Of a DNA stretch of 64,000 nt, positions 53,875 to 64,000 are shown one piece after another. Under the pieces are notes generated by a model. It saw nothing but the letters and a program-made list of their open reading frames with translations, had not been told where the DNA came from and made no database searches. Location: assembly GCF_900107285.1 (NCBI RefSeq), contig NZ_FNPK01000001.1, positions 62,001 to 126,000 on the forward strand. Reading direction: 5' to 3'. The stretch comes from Acinetobacter kyonggiensis. GTDB lineage: Bacteria > Pseudomonadota > Gammaproteobacteria > Pseudomonadales > Moraxellaceae. Numbering within the stretch: position 1 is the first letter of the stretch; each line of letters starts with the position of its first letter. The translations under genes and the position numbers were made by a program.

Positions 53875-55158
53875 TTAGGATGTCATTTGTATCTCCTTCA
53901 CCACCCCATACAATGCTTCTTCAAACTGATGTACTGGGTATTGCCAACCAATATGCTGTACCGTTTTTCGCGCTTGAAGTCCCATACATTTCAACTGCTG
54001 ATTATTAGGTAAGGCATAGATTGACTGAATCAAACTGCTCACATCACTTAAGGGACTTAACCAACCTGTTTCACCCTGTTTGACATGTAAATGTGCACTC
54101 GCATAATCATATGCAATAATGGGTAAACCACTTGCCATCGCCTCAAGCACCACATTACCAAAAGTTTCAACCTGACTAGCAAAGACAAAAACATTTGCAC
54201 TGGCATAAGCTTGCGCCAAATTCAAACCGGTTAAAACTCCCGTAAAAATAACATCACTACCTTGGCATAGCGTTTCTAAACGGCCACGATCTGGCCCATC
54301 ACCCACAATGACCAATTTTATATCCTGTTCTACTCTTTGCTTCATTGCCCGATAAGCATTCACCAAAACATCAATTTCCTTTTCAGGAGATAACCTCCCC
54401 ACATACAGCATGACCTTGGTTTCTGAAGTGACCTTCCATTGTTGACGCAGCACATTCGAATAATGTTCTGGAGAAAAACATGCAATATCTACACCACGTC
54501 CTACAACCACCAACGGACAACACACTCCAAACTGTCTTAAAATATATTCTGTCTCTTTACTTGGAATACAGGTCATTTGTGTATTGTTATGAAACCAACG
54601 TAAATAATGCTGAATTGGCTTAACCAGAAAGGCCAAATCAAAGAAGCGACTAAACTCTTGAAATGGTGAATGAAAACCACTTGAAACAGGAATTCCTTTT
54701 GCTTTTGCCGCCTGTAAAACACTTAAACCCAAGGGACCCTCTGTCACAATATGCACCACATTCGGTGCAAAAGCGTCCAGTGCATTCGAGACCTTTAAAA
54801 ATTGCGGCCAACCAAACTGTAAAGATGGATATTTAGGAATAGATTGGGCTTTGACTAAACATTCTTTATTGGGCAAAAATTCCTGACACGACTGCTTTTG
54901 CTCGGGTCGGATCAATAAGATTTTATGACCTTGTTTTTGCAGGCCTTTACAGAGTTGTAACAAAGAGAGTGCGACACCATTAATTTCTGGTGACCATGTT
55001 TCTGTGACGATGGCTATTTTTAAGCGTGGTCGAACCAAGTCTTGTAAAACTTGTATTTCCTCACGTACATGATCTTGCTTACTTTTTTTAAAATAAAATT
55101 GAAAACTTTCAGGAAAATCTTGTTGTTTGAGCAGGCTGGTCGCATACAAATTTGTCAT
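53875..55158 (-). CDS. Glycosyltransferase, GT4 family
   Basis: A 427-residue GT-B-fold retaining glycosyltransferase. After a basic N-terminus come VTETWSPEINGVALSLLQL and HIVTEGPLGLS (acceptor domain), then the nucleotide-sugar domain VMLYVGRLSPEKEIDVLV and the E-x7-E region FASQVETFGNVVLEAMASGLP. The pattern resembles bacterial alpha-mannosyl or glucosyl transferases that act on diacylglycerol, such as MgtA, but the sugar cannot be assigned. It is probably one operon with the PAP2 phosphatase. Confidence 0.87.
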   Translation of the reverse strand: MTNLYATSLLKQQDFPESFQFYFKKSKQDHVREEIQVLQDLVRPRLKIAIVTETWSPEINGVALSLLQLCKGLQKQGHKILLIRPEQKQSCQEFLPNKECLVKAQSIPKYPSLQFGWPQFLKVSNALDAFAPNVVHIVTEGPLGLSVLQAAKAKGIPVSSGFHSPFQEFSRFFDLAFLVKPIQHYLRWFHNNTQMTCIPSKETEYILRQFGVCCPLVVVGRGVDIACFSPEHYSNVLRQQWKVTSETKVMLYVGRLSPEKEIDVLVNAYRAMKQRVEQDIKLVIVGDGPDRGRLETLCQGSDVIFTGVLTGLNLAQAYASANVFVFASQVETFGNVVLEAMASGLPIIAYDYASAHLHVKQGETGWLSPLSDVSSLIQSIYALPNNQQLKCMGLQARKTVQHIGWQYPVHQFEEALYGVVKEIQMTS

Positions 55159-55624
55159 ACAACACCTATATCGTTATTTTAAAATGAGTTTAGATGTTGT
55201 TTCTTTCAGTTTGATGATTTTTAGATGACACTTTATTGACATGTCTGATGACTTCAACATTCAAGACAAATCCAAACACAGTTATTCACCGCTGCATTTC
55301 TAAGGCTTTTTGTGCTTCTCAGCCTGAACTAGTTCATAGACACCAAACAAAAATCTTGCTTGACCAGATGCTGAGCAAAAAGTCCTATTTTTTAATTCCA
55401 AGCTATTTAAAGCCAGACACTCTGTATATTTTCTTATCTTCTTCAAGTACAAGTGTTTCCAAATTTTTATCTATACCACCCAACCAAACATGAACCCAAA
55501 TCATAAAAGTATTTTTAATCAAAAATGAATTATCCAGCTTATTTGCAGTACATAAAGTCAATCCAAGACATATGAATATCTATAAAACTATGCCTTAACC
55601 ACACCCTGATCTAGATAAAATTGG
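55159..55624. other. Gene-poor spacer with a possible decayed coding fragment
   Basis: No convincing intact gene is seen in these 466 bases. A plus-strand frame at 55236-55493 looks random. On the minus strand a coding-like fragment is interrupted by stops (see the separate low-confidence entry). The stretch also contains the promoter region of the glycosyltransferase gene. Confidence 0.5.
55385..55579 (-). pseudogene. Possible remnant of a small secreted or membrane protein gene
   Basis: One frame stays open from 55579 to a TAG at 55403-55405 and, six codons later, ends at a second TAG at 55385. It would encode FICLGLTLCTANKL..., MIWVHVWLGGIDKNLETLV and KKIYRVSGFK, then LGIKK after the first stop. 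The composition is protein-like, and a CAG-to-TAG change could explain the first stop. A 33-residue intact version would start at the ATG at 55504. This is a weak call. Confidence 0.22.
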
Positions 55625-56431
55625 CTATTCAATCCGATTTAACAAGCCATTTTCAACTTGATATAATTGCCCACTTCCAAAATCAATTTGCCGCTTTCCC
55701 CCGTGTAGATTAGGAAATCCTACGATCTTTTCAAGTTGAGGAGAACGTTGAAATTGTTGTGTTGTTGGGTTGTACATCCAGTAAATATAACGCCTGTCTT
55801 TAATCAATCGAGCTTGTGAAATATCTGACAATACAATGTCATAATAACCATCAAAATTAATATCCATATAACCGATACTTTTTGGAAAGGCAGTAAAGCC
55901 TGTCAAACTTTGCACAACCGTATTGTTATTTTTATTCACGATATCCATCTGTTTTAGTACCGTACTATAAGGCTCACTTAGGTTGTCTAGACCATAAAAT
56001 TTAAAAACAAAATTGGGTTTATTTAATATTTTGATTACAGGCTCAAACTGAATGGATTGTTCAAAACTATGATCAGATTTCGAAAATTGTGCCTTCAGGT
56101 CGCCCGTATTTGAATCCAGTAGCCCTGTGAATTGATATTGCCCATTTTCGACCTGATCTGAGTCAACCGATTTCAACGTCAGCTGATCGCCTTTTTGCAA
56201 CCCTTTTAAATTAATCTCCTGCTGATAAACAAAGTCGTATAAAGTCGCATGTGGATTCCAAATACCAGCATATAAACTAAGAAAATAGCGCCCTTCTTTC
56301 GAATGTAACATGCGCTGCATAGAAACACGGACATTACTGAATGGTTTTAATTCCGTCGCATTCACTATTTCAGCCTGGCTTATGTTAGAAAAAACCAGCG
56401 TAGCAAGACAAAGTAACAATTTCGTTTTCAT
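55625..56431 (-). CDS. Secreted protein of unknown function with an EF-hand/FG-GAP-like motif
   Basis: The 268-residue protein has a signal peptide ending ISQAE. Near residue 200 the stretch YMDINFDGYYDIVLSD resembles calcium-binding D-x-[DN]-x-D-G/FG-GAP loops found in XAC2610-type proteins. Most of the rest is beta-rich and polar (GKRQIDFGSGQLYQVENG). No enzyme motif is visible. It lies beyond the ilvC remnant and its terminator and has no operon partner. Confidence 0.7.
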   Translation of the reverse strand: MKTKLLLCLATLVFSNISQAEIVNATELKPFSNVRVSMQRMLHSKEGRYFLSLYAGIWNPHATLYDFVYQQEINLKGLQKGDQLTLKSVDSDQVENGQYQFTGLLDSNTGDLKAQFSKSDHSFEQSIQFEPVIKILNKPNFVFKFYGLDNLSEPYSTVLKQMDIVNKNNNTVVQSLTGFTAFPKSIGYMDINFDGYYDIVLSDISQARLIKDRRYIYWMYNPTTQQFQRSPQLEKIVGFPNLHGGKRQIDFGSGQLYQVENGLLNRIE

Positions 56432-56481
56432 GATTCAGCACACTCAACAATGCAAACTGTTATGCGTAATGTATCACAAAA

Positions 56482-56508
56482 AAACCGCTCAAATGAGCGG
56501 CCTTTTTT
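56482..56508. terminator. Terminator behind the ilvC remnant
   Basis: CCGCTC and GAGCGG pair around AAAT, with AAAAAA on one side and TTTTTTT on the other. It is placed about 25 bases after the remnant's stop codon on the minus strand, just as a functional ilvC terminator would be. Confidence 0.75.
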
Positions 56509-56530
56509 TAATCGATACACAATAAAAAAC

Positions 56531-56584
56531 TTAGTTTTTCTCTTTGTCTACGATTTTTTTTGCTTGAATCCAAGGTATGAGCGA
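56531..56584 (-). pseudogene. ilvC: Remnant of a second ilvC 3' end
   Basis: Read on the minus strand this segment encodes [16 protein letters not shown] followed by a stop, against [16 protein letters not shown] and stop at the end of intact ilvC (56689-56742). Over 56 bases I count 48 identities; the differences are mostly silent or conservative. Upstream of it the similarity ends abruptly. It is therefore a diverged homologous fragment left beside the intact gene, not a sequencing duplicate. Confidence 0.8.
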
Positions 56585-56636
56585 ATTCAAAGCACTGCTT
56601 TGAATGAAGCGCAAGGAGGAAAAGTACAACTTTGTA

Positions 56637-56672
56637 TAAAAAAAGCCCCTGTTATAAAACAAGGGCTTTTTA
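56637..56672 (-). terminator. Terminator of ilvI-ilvN-ilvC
   Basis: AAAAGCCC and GGGCTTTT pair, extended inward by TGTT/AACA, with A and T runs on both sides. It lies about 20 bases after the ilvC stop. Confidence 0.82.
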
Positions 56673-56688
56673 ACTTAGAAATTAGAAC

Positions 56689-57717
<1,029 letters not shown>

Positions 57718-57825
57718 TTAAATGCTTTTGTTTCCTGTTTCCCAAGCCAATGATCTTATTGGTATTCATTGGCTTGGAACCTCATCTAGAAGATGAGTAG
57801 AATGTGTGAATAAAATTAAAATTGA

Positions 57826-58317
57826 TTAAATAGTTAAAACTTTTTCGCCACGTGCGATGCCTGAAACACCTGAACGCACAACTTCAAGAATAGTATTTTC
57901 TGCAAGCGCATCAATAAATCCATCAATTTTATCTGTTGTACCAGCGATCTGAATCGTATAAGTGGTTGGTGTTACGTCAACGATTTGAGCACGGAAGATG
58001 TCTGCTGTACGTTTAATTTCAGCACGAGCAGCACCGAGCGCTTTGACTTTAATCAACATGAGTTCACGCTCAATGTGCGCACCTTCAGACAAATCAACCA
58101 CTTTCACCACTTCAACCAATTTATTCAGTTGCTTGGTGATTTGCTCAATTTTATGATCATCACCATAGGTGGTTAGGGTTAAACGCGACATGGTTGGATC
58201 TTCAGTCGGTGCGACATTCAAAGTCTCAATGTTATAACCACGTTGAGAAAATAAACCCACTAAACGAGAAAGCGCACCAGCTTCGTTTTCAACGAGTACC
58301 GATATAATATGTCTCAT
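57826..58317 (-). CDS. ilvN: Acetolactate synthase small (regulatory) subunit
   Basis: A 163-residue ACT-domain protein that confers valine feedback on the catalytic subunit. The ACT motif is [20 protein letters not shown] followed by [13 protein letters not shown], as in IlvH/IlvN of the AHAS III type. The start is the ATG at 58317, overlapping the ilvI stop by ATGA; a longer frame into ilvI is not credible. Confidence 0.95.
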   Translation of the reverse strand: MRHIISVLVENEAGALSRLVGLFSQRGYNIETLNVAPTEDPTMSRLTLTTYGDDHKIEQITKQLNKLVEVVKVVDLSEGAHIERELMLIKVKALGAARAEIKRTADIFRAQIVDVTPTTYTIQIAGTTDKIDGFIDALAENTILEVVRSGVSGIARGEKVLTI

Positions 58318-60041
58318 GACGTACGCTCTCCTTTTCCTAACCACATATCCTGCATCGATTGACCCGCGATCAACATCGGGTAAACATGTTCAGTACGGTC
58401 AACCATGACATTAATGAACACGCATTTATCATTAATTGCCATCGCTTCTTCAAGCTTAGATTCAAGCTCATCTGCATGGTCAATTTGAATACCCACGTGA
58501 CCATACGCTTCCATGAGTTTGGCAAAATCAGGCAGTGAATCAACATAAGAACTTGAATGACGACCTTCGTAATTCATATCTTGCCATTGTTTAACCATGC
58601 CCAAAGCTTGGTTATTCAAGCAAAGAATTTTTACATTTAAGCCATACTGCTTACAGGTAGATAATTCTTGGATACACATCTGAATCGATGCTTCACCAGT
58701 AACACATACTACTTGTTGATCTGGGAAGGCAAGTTTTGCCGCCATTGCATAAGGCAAGCCCACACCCATTGTCCCTAAACCACCAGAGTTAATCCATTGA
58801 CGTGGACGTTTGTATTTGTAGTAGTTTGCGCCGAACATTTGATGCTGACCAACGTCTGAAGTAATAATCGCTTCACCGTTTGTCACTTTATACATTGCTT
58901 CAACCACTTGTTGTGGCTTCATTACACCATTCGTACCCGCTTCATAACGCAAGCCATGAACTTTGCGCCATTCATTGATTTGAGACCACCAAGCCGAAAT
59001 CGCTTCAGGATTTGGTTTAGAAACATTCATCTGCTTCAATTGAACCAACATCTCTTGAAGTACAGGTTCTACTGCACCCACGATTGGGATATGTGCCATG
59101 ATGGTTTTTGAAATCGTCGCTGGGTCGATATCAATATGAATTACTTTCGCATTTGGACAGAATTTTGCAGGATTGTTAGTGACACGGTCATCGAAACGAG
59201 CACCGATACACAAGATAACGTCTGCATTATGCATGGTCATATTGGCTTCATACGTACCATGCATGCCCAACATACCAACAAACTGTTCATCATCACCGGG
59301 GAAGCCACCTAAGCCCATAAGGGTATTGGTTACTGGGTAATTTAGAAGATGTGCAAGCTCAGTCAATAACGCAGAGGCATTGCCTTGAACAACACCACCA
59401 CCGGTATAAATGATTGGACGTTCAGAACCAATTAATTCTTCAATGGCTTTACGAATTTGACCTGAATGACCACGATGGGGTGGCTGGTAAGAACGCATCT
59501 TTACTTTTTCAGGATATTCGTAAGCGAACTTATCAACAGGATTGGTTGCATCTTTAGGAATATCAACAACCACAGGGCCTGGACGACCTGAAGATGCAAT
59601 ATAAAATGCTTTTTTAATAATTGCGGGAATTTCACTCGCATGACGAACTTGGAAACTATGTTTCACAATCGGACGAGAAACGCCCACCATGTCTGTTTCT
59701 TGGAATGCATCTTCGCCAATTAAATGTGTTGCAACCTGACCAGACAAAATCACCATTGGGATTGAGTCCATATATGCCGTTGCAATTGGCGTTACAGTAT
59801 TGGTTGCGCCTGGGCCTGATGTGACGAGAACAACACCAGTTTTACCTGTTACACGTGAATAAGCATCTGCCATATGACCAGCAGCTTGCTCATGACGCAC
59901 AAGGTAATGATTGATTTTGTCTTGTTGAAAGAGCGCATCATAAATATGTAATACTGCGCCGCCTGGGTATCCAAAAACATGCTCAACGCCTTCGTCCGCC
60001 AATGCGCGAACAAGCATTTCACCACCAGATAAAAGTTCCAA
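58314..60041 (-). CDS. ilvI: Acetolactate synthase large (catalytic) subunit
   Basis: A 575-residue TPP- and FAD-dependent enzyme that condenses pyruvate with pyruvate or 2-oxobutyrate. The active-site glutamate region is [19 protein letters not shown] with [16 protein letters not shown] before it; the TPP motif is [20 protein letters not shown] (GDG variant G-E-A) with [12 protein letters not shown]. The start is a TTG at 60041 with GGGTGA upstream and an in-frame stop three codons earlier; [14 protein letters not shown] matches E. coli IlvI, so TTG is likely real. Confidence 0.95.
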   Translation of the reverse strand: MELLSGGEMLVRALADEGVEHVFGYPGGAVLHIYDALFQQDKINHYLVRHEQAAGHMADAYSRVTGKTGVVLVTSGPGATNTVTPIATAYMDSIPMVILSGQVATHLIGEDAFQETDMVGVSRPIVKHSFQVRHASEIPAIIKKAFYIASSGRPGPVVVDIPKDATNPVDKFAYEYPEKVKMRSYQPPHRGHSGQIRKAIEELIGSERPIIYTGGGVVQGNASALLTELAHLLNYPVTNTLMGLGGFPGDDEQFVGMLGMHGTYEANMTMHNADVILCIGARFDDRVTNNPAKFCPNAKVIHIDIDPATISKTIMAHIPIVGAVEPVLQEMLVQLKQMNVSKPNPEAISAWWSQINEWRKVHGLRYEAGTNGVMKPQQVVEAMYKVTNGEAIITSDVGQHQMFGANYYKYKRPRQWINSGGLGTMGVGLPYAMAAKLAFPDQQVVCVTGEASIQMCIQELSTCKQYGLNVKILCLNNQALGMVKQWQDMNYEGRHSSSYVDSLPDFAKLMEAYGHVGIQIDHADELESKLEEAMAINDKCVFINVMVDRTEHVYPMLIAGQSMQDMWLGKGERTS

Positions 60042-60064
60042 CGTGATTCACCCTAATCTTTTTT

Positions 60065-60092
60065 CACTGTATTATGAGAGACATAAACAGTG
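60065..60092 (-). promoter_or_regulatory. Leader hairpin upstream of ilvI
   Basis: CACTG-TA-TTATG-AGAGA-CATAA-A-CAGTG forms a two-part stem in the predicted 5' leader. No T run follows it on the ilvI transcript, so it is not a terminator or a classical attenuator, and no leader peptide rich in branched-chain codons was found. Confidence 0.35.
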
Positions 60093-60116
60093 TTTCATTC
60101 ATTGATTGTGAGCTCT

Positions 60117-60122
60117 GTTATA
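60117..60122 (-). promoter_or_regulatory. Candidate extended -10 of the ilvI promoter
   Basis: On the minus strand the sequence TGCTATAAC contains an extended -10 (TG-C-TATAAC). No matching -35 at standard spacing stands out. It lies about 75 bases upstream of ilvI. Confidence 0.4.
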
Positions 60123-60842
60123 GCACACATATTTCATAGTTTTCGCAGCAATAGGAAAAAATTCTGATCTGTTTGCTGTTTAAGCAATATGAGATCTAAA
60201 ACGTGTTGGGATAAACACATTTCGTGGTTTACTTTGTTCATTTTCTCGGCTAGAGAGAATGCCCATTGCATGACATGACATTTATTCGAAGGGTGATCAA
60301 ATAAACACATATAAAACTACAGTCCGCATTTTTGTGGTTTCGCCTATTAAAGTCAAGTTTAAAAATTGGCTTTTTTCTGTTTATTTACAGACCGTTTATT
60401 TTTTAAGCTAAACACCCCTTTTCAGGTTTAATATTTTCATCTGCAATTTTATTTGAACAACCAACAACCCCATTAAGCTTAAAGACCTATTAATAAAAAA
60501 ATATTATAAATTAAATAAATAAATTTAATGTTTTATTGGTTTTGAGCCGAATGCATTTGATGCAAAGTTAAACAACATCTGCTGTTACTCAAAAGAGAGC
60601 TATTATTTTCATGTAAAAATATCAATGACCAGATCAAAAATGAATTAAAACTTAATGATTTATGCTTTAAAAATGCGTGCTCACTGAATGATGATTTATG
60701 CCTAGTTCAAACATCAATTACATTGCTCAGCTTATCTTTTTTTTCTACAAATTAATAAAAACCATATAAAATATAGAACTGAAATTCTGATTAAATTTTA
60801 GACTCAATCCGCACGCATTATTACAACAAGGACTTTTTTTTC
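60123..60842. other. Long AT-rich non-coding stretch between ilvI and the DUF4124 gene
   Basis: About 720 bases with no credible gene on either strand, many short AT-rich runs, and stops in every frame. It must hold part of the ilvI promoter region and the promoter of the gene at 60843. I see no tRNA-like fold, terminator cluster or repeat. A small RNA cannot be excluded. Confidence 0.5.
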
Positions 60843-61241
60843 ATGTCATCACCTTTTATCAAGTTTGGATTCATGGCGCTATGCTTGAGCTTCAGCCTAA
60901 GTTCGACCAGCAGCTTTGCGAAAGAATATTACAAATGGGTGGATGCAAAAGGTTCGACCCACTACACCACCACTCCGCCCCCAAAATCTGCGCAGAAAAA
61001 AGGGAAAATTGATACATATGGTTCGCATCACGCCCCAACGACTGCTGCGTCAAACAATCAAGCACATCCTGCTGCAAATGAAGCCGCTAAAGAGGCCGAA
61101 AAAGCGACTCAAGAAAGTAGACCCGTTGTTGCAATTCCTCAAATTCCAGCAAGTGCGATGCCTGATACACTATCAATTGGTGATGAAGTCGCTCGTCCAT
61201 CACACCCAAGCAAATATATACTGAAAGATAAAGATTTATAA
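60843..61241 (+). CDS. DUF4124-domain secreted protein
   Basis: A 132-residue protein with a signal peptide (MSSPFIKFGFMALCLSFSLS..., ending SSFA) and a DUF4124 pattern just after it (KEYYKWVDAKGSTHYTTTPP). The rest is a low-complexity A/K/E-rich linker and a short tail. DUF4124 proteins are common periplasmic proteins in this group, with no defined function. AAGGA lies 13 bases before the ATG. The gene lies upstream of leuS on the same strand, with a hairpin between. Confidence 0.8.
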   Translation: MSSPFIKFGFMALCLSFSLSSTSSFAKEYYKWVDAKGSTHYTTTPPPKSAQKKGKIDTYGSHHAPTTAASNNQAHPAANEAAKEAEKATQESRPVVAIPQIPASAMPDTLSIGDEVARPSHPSKYILKDKDL

Positions 61242-61302
61242 TTTCATCTATCCATCTAATTTTTGCTGGCTTAAAAACTTTTATATTTATGCTTTATGTC
61301 AG

Positions 61303-61334
61303 GCGCAAAATTCACTTTTTAGTGCATTTTGCGC
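61303..61334 (+). promoter_or_regulatory. Long inverted repeat upstream of leuS
   Basis: GCGCAAAATTCAC pairs with GTGCATTTTGCGC (12 of 13 positions) around a 6-base loop. No T run follows, so a simple terminator is unlikely. It lies 47 bases before the leuS ATG and could be an operator or leader hairpin. Confidence 0.4.
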
Positions 61335-61371
61335 TATGCTGTGCAACAAACTTTTTAACCATTGTTCTTAA

Positions 61372-64000
<2,629 letters not shown>

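Noticed and set aside
55236..55493. Open frame of 85 codons on the plus strand in the gene-poor gap
   Set aside because: No ribosome site, no recognisable motif, and a composition like shifted non-coding DNA; a competing minus-strand fragment is more protein-like.
53159..55624. Pho-box array in front of the glycosyltransferase-PAP2 pair, expected if it served lipid remodelling under phosphate stress
   Set aside because: No run of 11-bp spaced CTGTCAT-like repeats was found in 55159-55300.
56618..56648. Sequence ACTTTGTATAAAAAAAGC resembling the core of lambda-type attachment sites
   Set aside because: No integrase or element is nearby and the bases are part of the ilvC terminator; resemblance is probably chance, although it lies between the two ilvC tails.

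Overview
The window looks like chromosomal DNA of an Acinetobacter-type gammaproteobacterium (Moraxellaceae). This is inferred from the low GC content, the protein sequences, and gene orders such as leuA-metX-metW, pcnB-folK-panB-panC, iscX-ndk-rlmN-pilF-rodZ-ispG-hisS-yfgM-bamB and ilvI-ilvN-ilvC. No tRNA, rRNA, CRISPR array, complete IS or prophage is visible. The species cannot be told from sequence reading alone.

Layout. 1-417: 5' part of tig (minus strand). 699-10849: iron-uptake island. It holds a FepA/Cir-like TonB-dependent receptor, then two parallel cassettes of a PiuA/Fiu-like receptor followed by a PiuC/YbiX Fe(II) hydroxylase. The second cassette ends with an FMN alpha-hydroxyacid oxidase. 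A Fur-type operator precedes each receptor, and a strong hairpin separates receptor from hydroxylase in both cassettes. 11135-16618: leuA, metX-metW-sel1 gene, two small unknown genes, rdgB. 16810-21512: AEC permease, tatABC and phoX. 21555-24857: NRDE protein, lgt, a tandem pair of small paralogous membrane proteins, a NADAR protein. 24946-32712: the thrS-infC and rpmI-rplT translation genes, separated by about 4.7 kb of accessory genes that include an Hsp20 gene with a probable RNA thermometer. 33362-43525: acyl-CoA synthetase, darP, npr-rapZ, pcnB-folK-panB-panC, comEA-like gene, mazG, SDR, phosphopantetheinyl transferase. 43589-53204: der and the bamB-to-iscX cluster. 53292-56431: PAP2 phosphatase with a glycosyltransferase, a gene-poor stretch, and a secreted protein. 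56482-60041: ilvC-ilvN-ilvI with a second, broken ilvC 3' end. 60843-64000: DUF4124 gene and leuS, which runs off the right edge.

The most interesting signals are these. (1) Four PhoB-like half-sites at exact 11-bp spacing lie upstream of tatA and a similar array lies upstream of phoX, whose product is a predicted Tat-exported lipoprotein. This suggests that the export machine and its cargo are co-induced by phosphate starvation. (2) The receptor-terminator-hydroxylase cassette is doubled and carries an alpha-hydroxyacid oxidase. (3) A ROSE-like thermometer and a sigma32-like promoter precede hsp20. (4) A diverged ilvC C-terminal remnant with its own terminator lies behind intact ilvC, a footprint of allele replacement or integration. 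All are read by eye and none has been tested by computation.
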